In this document: positions 1-8,177 of the stretch, one piece after another | Layout: each line of letters starts with the position of its first letter | Position numbering within the stretch: position 1 is the stretch's first letter | Source: an uncultured Dermabacter sp. | GTDB taxonomy: Bacteria > Actinomycetota > Actinomycetes > Actinomycetales > Dermabacteraceae | Assembly: GCA_947252755.1 (NCBI GenBank) | Contig: CAMXWV010000010.1 | Location: 29,552-93,551 of the forward strand | Length of the DNA stretch: 64,000 bases | Direction: 5' to 3' | The notes under the pieces: generated by a model | What the model saw: the letters and a program-made list of their open reading frames with translations, nothing else | Told to the model about the DNA's origin: nothing | Database searches by the model: none | Position numbers and translations under genes: made by a program

Positions 1-17
1 CCCGGCGCCGCTTCTCC

Positions 18-638
18 ATGCCGCATCTGAGCAGTGACCGGGACGCGGATACGTTCGGCCGTGCCGCCGAATGGATCGCCCGCATTATGGGCACCCCGGG
101 CTTCCTCATCGGCATGACGATCTTCTGCGGAGTGTGGCTCGGGTGGAACACGCTCATGCCGGTGAGCGCCCAGTTCGATCCGCGTTCGCTGAACTTCACC
201 CTGCTCACACTGATGCTGTCCCTGCAGGCGTCGTATGCGGCGCCGCTGCTGCTGCTGGCGCAGAACCGTCAGGATGACCGTGACCGTGTGCAGGCGGAGT
301 CCGACCGTCACGCGCATGAACGTGCCCATAACACCACGGACTTCATCACCCGCGAGGTGGCGTCTCTGCGGCTGGCACTGAATGAGGTGGCCACTCGTGA
401 CTATGTGCGCGGTGAGCTGCGGGACCTGCTGGAGGAACTGCAGGACTCCGCTGCTGAAGAAGCCGGCTCCTCCGCGTCGTCCGCTGCGCCGGCCGGCGCG
501 TCTCACACCCCTGATCTTTCAGCCGACACGTTCCGCGAGGAGCTGCGCCAGATGATCCGCGAGGAGCTGCACGCTGCCCTCACCCCGCCGCCCTCATCCG
601 AGGACTTCAACACTGGAAAGGATCCGCTTCGTGACTGA
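18..638 (+). CDS. DUF1003 membrane protein, 5' end possibly beyond window
   Basis: This is a DUF1003-family inner-membrane protein of unknown function. Two hydrophobic segments lie at about residues 27-45 and 60-82, with the family core LMLSLQASYAAPLLLLAQNR after the second. A basic/acidic stretch with a long Glu-rich, probably coiled, tail follows. Relatives usually carry some residues before the conserved D-x-D-x-F-G-R block and the frame stays open back to base 3, so the true start may lie outside the window. The stop overlaps the GTG start of mrp by 8 bases, suggesting translational coupling. In other actinobacteria this gene often follows an MgtE/CBS-domain magnesium transporter, which would lie just off the left edge (inference). 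Confidence 0.85.
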   Translation: MPHLSSDRDADTFGRAAEWIARIMGTPGFLIGMTIFCGVWLGWNTLMPVSAQFDPRSLNFTLLTLMLSLQASYAAPLLLLAQNRQDDRDRVQAESDRHAHERAHNTTDFITREVASLRLALNEVATRDYVRGELRDLLEELQDSAAEEAGSSASSAAPAGASHTPDLSADTFREELRQMIREELHAALTPPPSSEDFNTGKDPLRD

Positions 639-1752
639 CCCTCGCATCGACCAGATCTGGGCTGCCCTCGGCACCGTGATCGATCCTGAGATCGGTCGGC
701 CGATCACCGATCTTGACATGGTGGAGTCAGTCAGCATCGACGATGCCGGCACCGCTCATGTGATGGTGCTGATGACCATCGAAGGCTGCCCGATGCGCTC
801 AAACATCGAGAAGATGGCGGGTGATGCGGTGGCACGCGGCGTGCAGGGCATCAGCGCAGTGCGCGTGGAGTCCGGCACGATGAGTGAGGAGCAGCGGTCG
901 CGTCTGGTTGCGTCCCTGCGCGAGGGGCGGCGCGAGATCCCGTTCAACCGCCCGGATTCGCTCACCCGAGTGCTCGGCATCTCCTCCGGTAAGGGCGGGG
1001 TGGGCAAATCAACGCTCACCGCGAATCTCGGGGCGGCGCTGCATCGCCTGGGCTATCGCGTGGGGATTCTCGACGCGGACATCCACGGTTTCTCCATCCC
1101 CGGTATGTATGGCATCTCTGCGCAGCCCACCAAGGTCAATGACCTTCTGATGCCCCCGGAGGCGCACGGGGTGAAGGTGATGAGCATCGGTATGTTCGTC
1201 CCGGAGGGGCAGGCGGTGGTGTGGCGCGGCCCGAAGATGCATCGCGCAATTGAACAGTTCGCCTCGGATGTGTTCTGGGGGGACTTGGACTTCCTGCTTC
1301 TGGATCTGCCGCCGGGCACGGGTGATGTGGCGATCTCCGTGTCCCAGCTGCTGCCCGGCGCTGAGCTGGTGGTGGTGACCACGCCGAATACGGCGGCGTC
1401 GGATGTGGCGCTGCGGGTTGGGTCGCTGGCGAAGTCCACGGATCAGCGGATCATCGGGGTGATCGAGAATATGAGCTGGATGGATCTGCCGGACGGCTCC
1501 CGGATGGAGGTGTTCGGCTCCGGCGGCGGGGAGCGGGTTGCGCAGGCGCTGACCGAAACCCAGGGGGCGCGCGTTCCGCTGCTCGGCCAGGTGCCGCTGG
1601 AGCAGAAGGTGCGGGAAGGATCAGATGAGGGGCTGCCAACTGTGATCGGTGATCCGGATGCGGCGGCCTCAGCGGCGATCATGAGCATTGCTCAGAGCCT
1701 GGCGCAGCCGCGGGGCCTTGCCGGCAGGAAGCTGCGGCTGACGGTCACCTGA
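631..1752 (+). CDS. mrp: Mrp/NBP35-family iron-sulfur carrier ATPase
   Basis: This is a P-loop NTPase of the Mrp/ApbC family, thought to carry or deliver iron-sulfur clusters in the cytoplasm. Residues 1-95 form a MIP18/DUF59-type domain with the EGCPMRSNIE motif. The deviant Walker A GKGGVGKST is at 120-128, followed by the DLPPGTGD and NTAASDV motifs of the family. The C-terminal CPxC pair that many bacterial homologues use to bridge a cluster between subunits is absent: the equivalent stretch reads ENMSWMDLPDGSRMEVFGSGGG-like with no cysteine. I believe this is common in actinobacterial versions. The GTG start overlaps the end of the DUF1003 gene. It is convergent with tatB. Confidence 0.9.
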   Translation: MTDPRIDQIWAALGTVIDPEIGRPITDLDMVESVSIDDAGTAHVMVLMTIEGCPMRSNIEKMAGDAVARGVQGISAVRVESGTMSEEQRSRLVASLREGRREIPFNRPDSLTRVLGISSGKGGVGKSTLTANLGAALHRLGYRVGILDADIHGFSIPGMYGISAQPTKVNDLLMPPEAHGVKVMSIGMFVPEGQAVVWRGPKMHRAIEQFASDVFWGDLDFLLLDLPPGTGDVAISVSQLLPGAELVVVTTPNTAASDVALRVGSLAKSTDQRIIGVIENMSWMDLPDGSRMEVFGSGGGERVAQALTETQGARVPLLGQVPLEQKVREGSDEGLPTVIGDPDAAASAAIMSIAQSLAQPRGLAGRKLRLTVT

Positions 1753-1775
1753 CAAGCGGATGCGCTGGAAGCCGC

Positions 1776-2204
1776 TCAGGTAGCTTCAGGATCGAACGGG
1801 GTGCCCTCGATCTCCGCCGCGGCGGCGGAGGATCCGGTGGAGTTGCCGGTTGTGCTGGCGGCTGCAGTTCCTGCAGCCGCTGCGCCGGAGCCGGACAGGC
1901 TCATGGCATTCTTTGCGGACTCGTTGAAGTCAGCGAAGTCCTGTTCAAGGCCCGTCGAATCCCAGGCTTCGCGGATGATGCGGCGAGGATCATACTGGCG
2001 CGGGTCGTACTTTTTCAGGTCCTCCACCGCGATCCCCATCTCGTTTTCGAGGGAGGCGCGTGATTCGTCCGTCCACTTGCGGACGTCCCGGATCCAGCCC
2101 ATGGCCTTCTGGGTGTATTCGGGCAGGCGCTGGGGTCCGATGAACACCAGGAACACCAGGATGAGGATGATCGGCTCCCAGCCGTTCAGTCCTAGAAAGC
2201 TCAC
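1776..2204 (-). CDS. tatB: Sec-independent protein translocase subunit TatB
   Basis: The 142-residue protein has one N-terminal membrane helix (about residues 9-24, WEPIILILVFLVFIGP) followed directly by an amphipathic helix (QRLPEYTQKAMGWIRDVRKW) and a long polar tail. This is the TatA/TatB architecture. The length and the actinobacterial context next to mrp favour TatB, which recognises twin-arginine precursors together with TatC. The C-terminal 40 residues are a low-complexity Ala/Ser/Thr/Gly tail. In many actinobacteria htrA, an anti-sigma factor and sigE lie between tatB and the O-methyltransferase gene. Here the two are divergent neighbours with only about 120 bp between them. Confidence 0.85.
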   Translation of the reverse strand: MSFLGLNGWEPIILILVFLVFIGPQRLPEYTQKAMGWIRDVRKWTDESRASLENEMGIAVEDLKKYDPRQYDPRRIIREAWDSTGLEQDFADFNESAKNAMSLSGSGAAAAGTAAASTTGNSTGSSAAAAEIEGTPFDPEAT

Positions 2205-2323
2205 ATCAACCAGCCTGCTATCGAACAGATCACGCGGCCATTATGCCAGGTATCCCGGGTGGGCGCAGAGCCGCGAACGTGCACTACGCTGTGAGCATCA
2301 TCAGCAGAAAGGGTGTGTGATCC

Positions 2324-2974
2324 GTGGCCTCAGGAAAGATCGCCAGCTGGGCGTTCGGCGAGGAATTCGTCAATGAGGACGCTCTCTTTCCCGGCACGGA
2401 CCTGGTGGAGCGCGCCCGCGAGCGCGGCAATGAACTCGGTGTGGCGCCGCTGCTGCGCGGGGCCGCAGCGCAGCTGCGCACCACCGCGGCAATGCTCGGC
2501 GCGCAGGCCGTGGTGGAGATCGGCACCGGTTCCGGCGTGGGCTCGCTGTACCTGCTCTCGGGTATGCATCCCGATGGTGTGCTGACCACGATCGATCTGG
2601 AGCGTGAGAATCAGCGGGCGGCTCGTGAGGTGTTCACCGAGGCCGGGGTGCGGGCGAACCGGGTGCGCACTATCGCGGGGCGGGGCATCGATGTGGTGTC
2701 CCGGCTCAGTGACTCCGCCTATGACCTGCTGGTGGTGAGCGCTGAGGATCCGGATGCGGCCGCGTTGGCCGCCCAGTCGGCCCGGGTGCTGCGTCCCGGG
2801 GGTGTCCTCCTGGTGGTGAATGTGCTGTTTCATGACCGGGTGGCGGACCCGGTGGCGCGTGATCAGACCACGCAGGCAGTCCGCTCACTGCTGAGCAGCA
2901 TTCATGATGATGAACGGTTCGTCTCCTCGCTGAGCCCCTCCGGTGATGGAGTGCTCACCGCGGTTCTTCGGTGA
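2324..2974 (+). CDS. SAM-dependent O-methyltransferase (MTase family 3)
   Basis: This is a 216-residue class I methyltransferase of the caffeoyl-CoA/catechol O-methyltransferase type. The SAM-binding glycine loop EIGTGSGVGS is at residues 65-74. The acidic TIDLE that would bind the ribose hydroxyls follows at about 90-94, and an RVLRPGGVLLVVN strand near residue 150 is typical of the fold. The small-molecule acceptor cannot be told from sequence. The GTG start is preceded by a purine-rich AAAGGGTG stretch. The gene is divergent from tatB, as in actinobacteria where the two flank the sigE locus, and it ends at a strong bidirectional terminator. Confidence 0.85.
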   Translation: MASGKIASWAFGEEFVNEDALFPGTDLVERARERGNELGVAPLLRGAAAQLRTTAAMLGAQAVVEIGTGSGVGSLYLLSGMHPDGVLTTIDLERENQRAAREVFTEAGVRANRVRTIAGRGIDVVSRLSDSAYDLLVVSAEDPDAAALAAQSARVLRPGGVLLVVNVLFHDRVADPVARDQTTQAVRSLLSSIHDDERFVSSLSPSGDGVLTAVLR

Positions 2975-3034
2975 GGAGCGTTCCTCTGCTGGGACATATG
3001 ACGAAGGCGCTGAACAATGGTGGCAAGCGCTGAT

Positions 3035-3074
3035 TGATGACGAAAGCCCCGCCTTGGCGGGGCTTTCGTCATCA
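3035..3074. terminator. Bidirectional hairpin terminator between convergent genes
   Basis: A near-perfect inverted repeat with 19-base arms (3035-3053 and 3056-3074, centre CCGCC-TT-GGCGG) lies between the plus-strand methyltransferase and the minus-strand DUF3117 gene. The outer AAAG/CTTT parts supply a T-run on either strand. A second smaller hairpin with CATTGGG arms (3073-3079, 3084-3090) follows immediately. Confidence 0.85.
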
Positions 3075-3100
3075 TTGGGGCATCCCAATGGGGGGTACGC

Positions 3101-3271
3101 TCAGTCGTTGACAACTCCGTTGAGCTCATCGCGCAGCTCGCGCGCCTCATCGGCAGTGATTTCAACGACCAGGCGGCCTCCGCCCTCGAGCGGCATCCGC
3201 ATAACGAGGCTGCGCCCTTCCTGGACCACTTCCATCGGCCCGTCACCGGTACGGGGTTTCATTGCTGCCAT
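3101..3271 (-). CDS. DUF3117 mini-protein (56 aa)
   Basis: The 56-residue frame begins MAAMKPRTGDGPMEVVQEGR and ends in DELNGVVND. It matches the short, highly conserved DUF3117 family found almost only in actinobacteria; its function is unknown. It is preceded on the minus strand by a GGGAG ribosome-binding site. Its first 29 bases overlap the end of the upstream small membrane-protein gene, so the two are probably translated from one message. It is the last gene of a minus-strand run (flavoprotein, dapE, LOG protein, membrane protein, DUF3117) that ends at the hairpin just downstream. Confidence 0.85.
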   Translation of the reverse strand: MAAMKPRTGDGPMEVVQEGRSLVMRMPLEGGGRLVVEITADEARELRDELNGVVND

Positions 3272-3458
3272 CAGGTGGCTCCCTTGTCAAACAGACATCC
3301 TCGGACCCCGGTATTGTCTCAAGTTTCCCTGGATCAGGCTTGAGAGCGGAGCGGTTTCTGCGGTAATGCAGGCTGGTCTGCATACCGCGGGTCAGGCGGA
3401 TCCCCGCCACCGCGATGCCGGCGAAGGCGATCAACGCCACGGCGATAATCAGCACCAT
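3243..3458 (-). CDS. Small single-pass membrane protein
   Basis: This 71-residue protein has one clear N-terminal membrane helix (about residues 2-22, MVLIIAVALIAFAGIAVAGI) and a short basic cytoplasmic tail. Its ATG shares one base with the stop of the LOG-family gene (TGATG), a classic coupling arrangement, and its end overlaps the start of DUF3117. Small membrane proteins occur at the equivalent place in other actinobacteria, some with a DivIVA-like tail. The tail here is too short for me to call that. Function unknown. Confidence 0.65.
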   Translation of the reverse strand: MVLIIAVALIAFAGIAVAGIRLTRGMQTSLHYRRNRSALKPDPGKLETIPGSEDVCLTREPPDGSNETPYR

Positions 3459-4198
3459 CAGTCGTGCTCTTCGTGGCTGAACTCGTTCAGCGCCTGGATG
3501 ACCTCGTCCACGGTGTCCACGACGTGCAGCAGGTTCAGGTCCCCCGGGGAGATCGCGCCGTACTCGGTGACGGTGGTGGCGATCCAGTCCAGCAGGCCCT
3601 GCCAGTAGTCGCGGCCCACCAGGATCACGGGGAACTTTTTGATCTTGTGGGTCTGCACCAGGCAGATCGCTTCGAACAGCTCATCGAGTGTGCCGAAACC
3701 GCCCGGCATCACCACGAATGCCTGCGAGTACTTCACGAACACGGTCTTGCGGGCAAAGAAGTAGCGGAAGTCCACGCCGAGGTCTACGTACTGGTTCATT
3801 CCCTGTTCGTATGGCAGCTCGATGCCCAGGCCCACGCTGGTGGCGCCTGCGTCACGGGCACCGCGGTTGCCGGCTTCCATCAGACCTGGTCCGCCGCCGG
3901 TGATCACCGCGCATCCGCTGGCTCCGATGGTGTGAGCGATGTCGTAGGTGAGCTGGTAGTGCGGGTGGTCTTCCGGAACCCGCGCCGAGCCGAAGATCGC
4001 AATGGCGGGGCCCAGCTCAGCGAGCGCGCCGAAGCCTTCCACGAACTCGGACTGAATGCGCATCACCCGCCACGGATCCGAGTGCACCCAGGCTCCGTTC
4101 GCCGTCTCCTCCAGCAGCTTCTGGTCGGTGGTGCGGGTGGGAACTTGCTTGCCGCGCAGCAGCACGGGTCCCTTTCGGTAGTTCTTACGACGTGCCAT
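3458..4198 (-). CDS. LOG-family protein (TIGR00730), possible cytokinin-type phosphoribohydrolase
   Basis: The 246-residue protein carries the two signatures of the LOG/Rossmann family: GGGPGLME at residues 101-108 and PGGFGTLDE at 165-173. Such proteins were once annotated as lysine decarboxylases. Characterised members hydrolyse nucleoside 5'-monophosphates (for example cytokinin ribotides) to free base and ribose 5-phosphate. The substrate here is unknown. It lies 51 bases downstream of dapE on the same strand, a neighbourhood conserved in many actinobacteria, and is coupled to the following membrane-protein gene. Confidence 0.85.
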   Translation of the reverse strand: MARRKNYRKGPVLLRGKQVPTRTTDQKLLEETANGAWVHSDPWRVMRIQSEFVEGFGALAELGPAIAIFGSARVPEDHPHYQLTYDIAHTIGASGCAVITGGGPGLMEAGNRGARDAGATSVGLGIELPYEQGMNQYVDLGVDFRYFFARKTVFVKYSQAFVVMPGGFGTLDELFEAICLVQTHKIKKFPVILVGRDYWQGLLDWIATTVTEYGAISPGDLNLLHVVDTVDEVIQALNEFSHEEHD

Positions 4199-4249
4199 GC
4201 CAGCAGTCTACGGGCCGGCCCTGGTGCACCGGCTGATCCGGTGCGCGCC

Positions 4250-5356
4250 TCAGACGCTACGGAGGAAATCGGCGAGCAGACGCTGCGCGGGTTCAAGGTC
4301 CGCCACCGGAATGTGCTCATCATCGGTGTGGCACAGGAGCGGATCACCCGGTGCGAAATTGACGGCCGGCATACCGAGGCTGGCGAAGCGGGCCACATCG
4401 GTCCAGCCCTGTTTCGCAGCGATCCGGTCTCGGCCGGCACGCTCCGCGAACTGCTGCACGAGCGGGTGCTCCAGCTGCGGCAGCGCGCCGTCAGCAGCAT
4501 CGACCACATCGATGGCGAGGTCCAGTCCGGCAAGCAGATCCCGCACATGCGCCTCTGCCTGGGCTGCTGACCGGTCTGGCGCAAACCGGTAGTTGATCAG
4601 CAACTGCGCCTCATCCGGGATCACGTTCGGCGCTATGCCGCCGTCAATGCTCACCACGTTGAGCGCTTCTCGGAACTCCAGGCCGTCAATCACGGAGCGG
4701 CGCGCGTCGTACTGAGCAACCCGGGCCAGCGCTGGGGCAAGCGCGTGGATGGCATTGCTGCCCACCCAGTCACGCGCCGAATGCGCCGCCACCCCGCGTA
4801 CGGTGACCCGCAGCTGCATTGTGCCCTTACAGCCGACCTCCAGCGCTCCCCCGGTCGGCTCCCCAAGGATCGCCAGATCGCCCTGCAGCCATTCCGGCCG
4901 GGTGCGGGCGATGCGGGTGAGGGAGTTGAGCTCACTGGCAACTTCTTCATGGTCGTAGGCGATGACGGTGAGGTCGCACGACACGTCCTCCAGCAGCATG
5001 GTGAGCAGCACCGCGAGCCCAGCCTTCATGTCCACGGCCCCGCGACCCACGATCTCTTCACGGCCATCGCGCACCCGCAGCCGGGACGGCACATTACTGG
5101 CGATCGGAACCGTGTCCAGGTGCCCCGCCAGCACCACTCGGCGGGTTCGGCCGTGGAAGGTGCGGGCACAGATCGTGTCCCCATCGCGCTCCACGCTCAG
5201 GTGCGGGAGGGGGCGCAGCGCGGCCTCCACGGCATCGGCGAGCTCGGCTTCACTGCCGGATACGGAGGGGATGTCGATGAGGGCGCGGGTGAGCTCAGCC
5301 AGCGGCGCGCGCAGATTCAGCGCGGCCGAGGGCTGCGCCGGCATAGACGCGGTCAC
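4250..5356 (-). CDS. dapE: Succinyl-diaminopimelate desuccinylase
   Basis: This M20-family metallohydrolase removes succinate from N-succinyl-LL-2,6-diaminopimelate in the lysine/peptidoglycan precursor pathway. The di-zinc site is visible: H79 and D81 in GHLDTVP, D109 in GRGAVDMKAG, E137/E138 in the DHEE motif, E166 in GEPT, and a C-terminal CHTDDEH histidine. A dimerisation (lid) domain sits between about 180 and 290. The start codon is GTG and overlaps the stop of the upstream flavoprotein gene (GTGA). Together with dapD just upstream (divergent) and dapC at 9.6-10.8 kb, most of the succinylase branch is in this window. Confidence 0.9.
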   Translation of the reverse strand: MTASMPAQPSAALNLRAPLAELTRALIDIPSVSGSEAELADAVEAALRPLPHLSVERDGDTICARTFHGRTRRVVLAGHLDTVPIASNVPSRLRVRDGREEIVGRGAVDMKAGLAVLLTMLLEDVSCDLTVIAYDHEEVASELNSLTRIARTRPEWLQGDLAILGEPTGGALEVGCKGTMQLRVTVRGVAAHSARDWVGSNAIHALAPALARVAQYDARRSVIDGLEFREALNVVSIDGGIAPNVIPDEAQLLINYRFAPDRSAAQAEAHVRDLLAGLDLAIDVVDAADGALPQLEHPLVQQFAERAGRDRIAAKQGWTDVARFASLGMPAVNFAPGDPLLCHTDDEHIPVADLEPAQRLLADFLRSV

Positions 5357-7122
5357 AGGAGATTGCCTTCGGCGGTGAGAGCGAGGATCACGGCCGCTTC
5401 AGCGAAGCGCAGCAGCTGCGCACCGCTGCCGGGTGCGGCGGTGATGGAACTGCCCGGCTGCGCAGTGGAGACAGGGACGCCGAGGAACAGGCGGTCATCA
5501 TCGGCATGGCCGTGCACCGTCACGGGGTGAAAATCATCCGCCAGATCGATCGATCCGGTGGGTGGTGCTTCATCCGGCTGCGGCAGGGGCAGCCGAGCGG
5601 GGGTGATCTCACCGCGCCGCTTGAGGCTGCGGATCAGCGGGGAGGTGAACGCGTCCAGCTGGACCGGTGGCAGATGCGCGAGCAGCACACCATCGCACAG
5701 GGTCACCGGGCCATCGCCTGCTCGGACGGTGAATCGGCCCGCGGCGTGGTCAAGGCCGATGCTCATGCCCGGACCCGTGAACTCCACTAGTCCCGCATCG
5801 ACGAGCGCAAGCAGCTGCTGGCCGCGCAGCACCGGCGGCCCGGATGTCCAGGAGGCGAGCGCGTTCCTGAGAAAGCCGTCCACGTCACGGAGGAAGGAGC
5901 CGGCGGTGAACGCCCCGCGGCGCGCCAGCTCATTGATCTGCCCCTTGAGCGCAACGAGCACTCGGAAAAGGAGCAGCCACCGTCCATCAGCCTCCGGCAG
6001 GGAGCGTTCGGTGGCGCGGCGCAGCTCAGCCACAGTCTGATCGTGTGCGTCATCCAGGGAGACTGAGCGGCGACCCAGGGGGAACAGCTCCCGTTCCATG
6101 TCCTCCACGCGCGGCGGCTCATACCCGCCGGCGGAGATGGCCTCCTGCAGCTCCTGCATCATCAGAGGCAGCACATCGGCTTCGTAATCCAGGCCCTGCA
6201 GGGTTGCGGACAGCTGCGCTACTCGCTCATCGGTCAGCACCCGCAGCTCGAACGGCTCGGGGATCTCCGGGCTGATGTCCGGCTTCGGGCGGTACACCAT
6301 GCCGGTGCGGGAGCCCACCACCAGCACTGGCTCCCTGCCGCTAGGCTCATAGCGCAGCCGGTGCGGCACGCTCTCATCGGGCACAAAGCGACCGCCAGCG
6401 GCCTCGGTGAGCATGCCGATCACGTCGTAGAAGTTCAAACCCATGCCCTGCACTGCGATCCGCTCGCGGTCCAGGAACTGCGCGTAGTCCACATCCAGCG
6501 GATTCTCCGGCGGTGCGAACGCGAGATCATTCTCCGCGGCGAAGTTCTGGAAGGAGCGGCCGCGCACGCTCACTTCAGTGCGCAGGTGGCCGAGCGCCAG
6601 GATCACCTGGTCCGCGCGGATGCTCGCATCCCCGCTCGGGGTGCGGATGCGGAGCGTCTGGCGGTCATCATCCTCGCGCTCCAGGTCCCGCACCTCCCCC
6701 TCATGCAGCTGGATCTCCACATGCTCGGGGGCGTCGGCAATCGCCTTGTGCAGAACATGTGCGATGTACCGTCCATGCTCAGCGCGCGGGGCGAACTCCC
6801 ACCGCTCATAGTCGGTGAGGAACTGATCAAATGTGAGGGCGCCCTCCGGCGCCGGGAACCGCGGTGAGCAGGAGTCATCCGGGTACATCGTGGTCTGGCA
6901 GGTGAGGGTGTTCATCAACAGGGTGCGCGGCTGGTCGCTGCGCCATACGGACCCGCCGGTGTGGACGGATGGGTCGATCAGGTGAACCCGCAGGCGCCCG
7001 TGGAACTCGTGGCTGCGGGCTGCTGCCACCAGCCGCTCCACCACCACCACCCCGCGTGGGCCCGCCCCGATCACGGCGATTTCGGTGAACGGTCCAGATG
7101 CTGAGCTGCTGCGGTTGTCCAT
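5353..7122 (-). CDS. FAD/NAD(P)-binding protein, monooxygenase-like (COG4529-type)
   Basis: This is a 589-residue flavoprotein with an N-terminal dinucleotide-binding loop, IAVIGAGPRGVVVVERL, at about residues 15-31. The family motif TGGSVWRSDQPRTLLMNT follows. A second nucleotide-binding region occurs before the FAD-contacting region near the end. It resembles the FAD-NAD(P)-binding family of lysine/ornithine N-hydroxylase-like proteins; no specific reaction can be assigned. I place the start at the ATG at 7122 (MDNRSS...), because a longer reading would run across the dapD start. Its stop overlaps the GTG of dapE, so the two are probably co-transcribed, which links the enzyme at least by regulation to diaminopimelate metabolism. 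Confidence 0.75.
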   Translation of the reverse strand: MDNRSSSASGPFTEIAVIGAGPRGVVVVERLVAAARSHEFHGRLRVHLIDPSVHTGGSVWRSDQPRTLLMNTLTCQTTMYPDDSCSPRFPAPEGALTFDQFLTDYERWEFAPRAEHGRYIAHVLHKAIADAPEHVEIQLHEGEVRDLEREDDDRQTLRIRTPSGDASIRADQVILALGHLRTEVSVRGRSFQNFAAENDLAFAPPENPLDVDYAQFLDRERIAVQGMGLNFYDVIGMLTEAAGGRFVPDESVPHRLRYEPSGREPVLVVGSRTGMVYRPKPDISPEIPEPFELRVLTDERVAQLSATLQGLDYEADVLPLMMQELQEAISAGGYEPPRVEDMERELFPLGRRSVSLDDAHDQTVAELRRATERSLPEADGRWLLLFRVLVALKGQINELARRGAFTAGSFLRDVDGFLRNALASWTSGPPVLRGQQLLALVDAGLVEFTGPGMSIGLDHAAGRFTVRAGDGPVTLCDGVLLAHLPPVQLDAFTSPLIRSLKRRGEITPARLPLPQPDEAPPTGSIDLADDFHPVTVHGHADDDRLFLGVPVSTAQPGSSITAAPGSGAQLLRFAEAAVILALTAEGNLL

Positions 7123-7147
7123 CCGTTCATCATAGAAAAACGCTCGG

Positions 7148-7153
7148 TAGGGT
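7148..7153 (+). promoter_or_regulatory. Candidate -10 element for a leaderless dapD transcript
   Basis: TAGGGT ends six bases before the dapD ATG, so transcription would start at or next to the A of the start codon. The same TANNNT-plus-6/7-bases-plus-ATG arrangement recurs upstream of mug, the P-type ATPase, the CPBP protease, the histidine kinase, VOC and DUF488 genes in this window. No clear -35 box is visible here. Confidence 0.4.
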
Positions 7154-7159
7154 GTTGTC

Positions 7160-8098
7160 ATGAACACCGCCTCCGGTCTTGGCCTGACCACGCTCATCAA
7201 CGGCACCGCTCTGGACGCCTGGTTCCCGGCCCCGGCGCTCGGCCCGTTGCAGGAGGATCCGGTGCTGCGCGGTCAGCTGGCGGCTGCCGCCTGCTCTGAT
7301 GACGCCCGCGGCACCGTGCAGGAGGTGGTGGCGTTGGAGATCGATCTGGACGCCGCCCCGCAGTCCACGGCCGATGCGTACCTGCGCCTGCACCTGCTCT
7401 CACACCGGCTGAAGCAGCCGAACACGATCAACCTGGACGGCATCTTCACTCACCTGCCGAACGTTGTGTGGACCACCGAGGGACCGTGCGGGATCGACGG
7501 TTTCGAGCTGGTTCGCGCCAAGCTGCGCGCGGCTGGGCGCACCCCCACGGTGCTCGGCATCGACAAGTTTCCCCGCATGACGGACTATGTGCTGCCCACC
7601 GGGGTGCGGATCGCCGACGCGGCCCGGGTGCGGCTTGGCGCTCACCTGGCCGAGGGCACCACTGTGATGCACGAGGGGTTCATCAACTTCAATGCGGGCA
7701 CGCTTGGCACCTCGATGATTGAAGGCCGCATCTCCCAGGGCGTAGTGGTGGATGCGGACTCCGATCTGGGCGGCGGCTCCTCCACCATGGGCACCCTGTC
7801 CGGCGGCGGCAAGGAGCGGGTGCGGATCGGGCAGCGCTGTCTGATCGGTGCCGAGGCCGGCGTGGGCATCGCGCTCGGAGATGACTGCATCGTGGAAGCC
7901 GGCACCTACATCACCGCCGGCACGAAGGTGACCCTGATCAGCGGTGACGGCAGCACCGAGGAGCGCCTGGTGAAGGCGCGTGAACTCTCCGGAGTGAGCT
8001 CCCTGCTGTTCCGCCGGAACTCTGTGACCGGCCGAGTGGAAGCAGTGGCGAACCCGGGAACGCGAGTCACGCTGGACCAGCAGCTGCACGATAACTGA
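7160..8098 (+). CDS. dapD: Tetrahydrodipicolinate N-succinyltransferase (actinobacterial type)
   Basis: The 312-residue enzyme transfers succinyl from succinyl-CoA to tetrahydrodipicolinate, the committed step of the succinylase branch of lysine/diaminopimelate synthesis. An N-terminal alpha/beta domain (to about residue 110) is followed by hexapeptide-type left-handed beta-helix repeats (IADAARVRLGAHLAEGTTVMH, FINFNAGTLGTSMIEGRIS, GGGSSTMGTLSGGGKERV). The protein is expected to form trimers. It matches the longer actinobacterial DapD family rather than the E. coli type. It is divergent from the flavoprotein-dapE operon and convergent with gltA. Confidence 0.9.
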   Translation: MNTASGLGLTTLINGTALDAWFPAPALGPLQEDPVLRGQLAAAACSDDARGTVQEVVALEIDLDAAPQSTADAYLRLHLLSHRLKQPNTINLDGIFTHLPNVVWTTEGPCGIDGFELVRAKLRAAGRTPTVLGIDKFPRMTDYVLPTGVRIADAARVRLGAHLAEGTTVMHEGFINFNAGTLGTSMIEGRISQGVVVDADSDLGGGSSTMGTLSGGGKERVRIGQRCLIGAEAGVGIALGDDCIVEAGTYITAGTKVTLISGDGSTEERLVKARELSGVSSLLFRRNSVTGRVEAVANPGTRVTLDQQLHDN

Positions 8099-8177
8099 CA
8101 GCCAGCGCGGTGCTCCGCAGCAGGACGCCCCGCCCGGCCCGTCCGAGGGGGCGCTCTTACAGCGATCGGTCAGCAGT

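Noticed and set aside
5353..7206. Longer flavoprotein start at 7206.
   Set aside because: It would overlap the dapD start and its promoter, and the added 28 residues have no family support.
8099..8177. Terminator between convergent dapD and gltA.
   Set aside because: Only a 6-bp CGCCCC/GGGGCG pairing with a 16-base loop is present, too weak to list as a feature.
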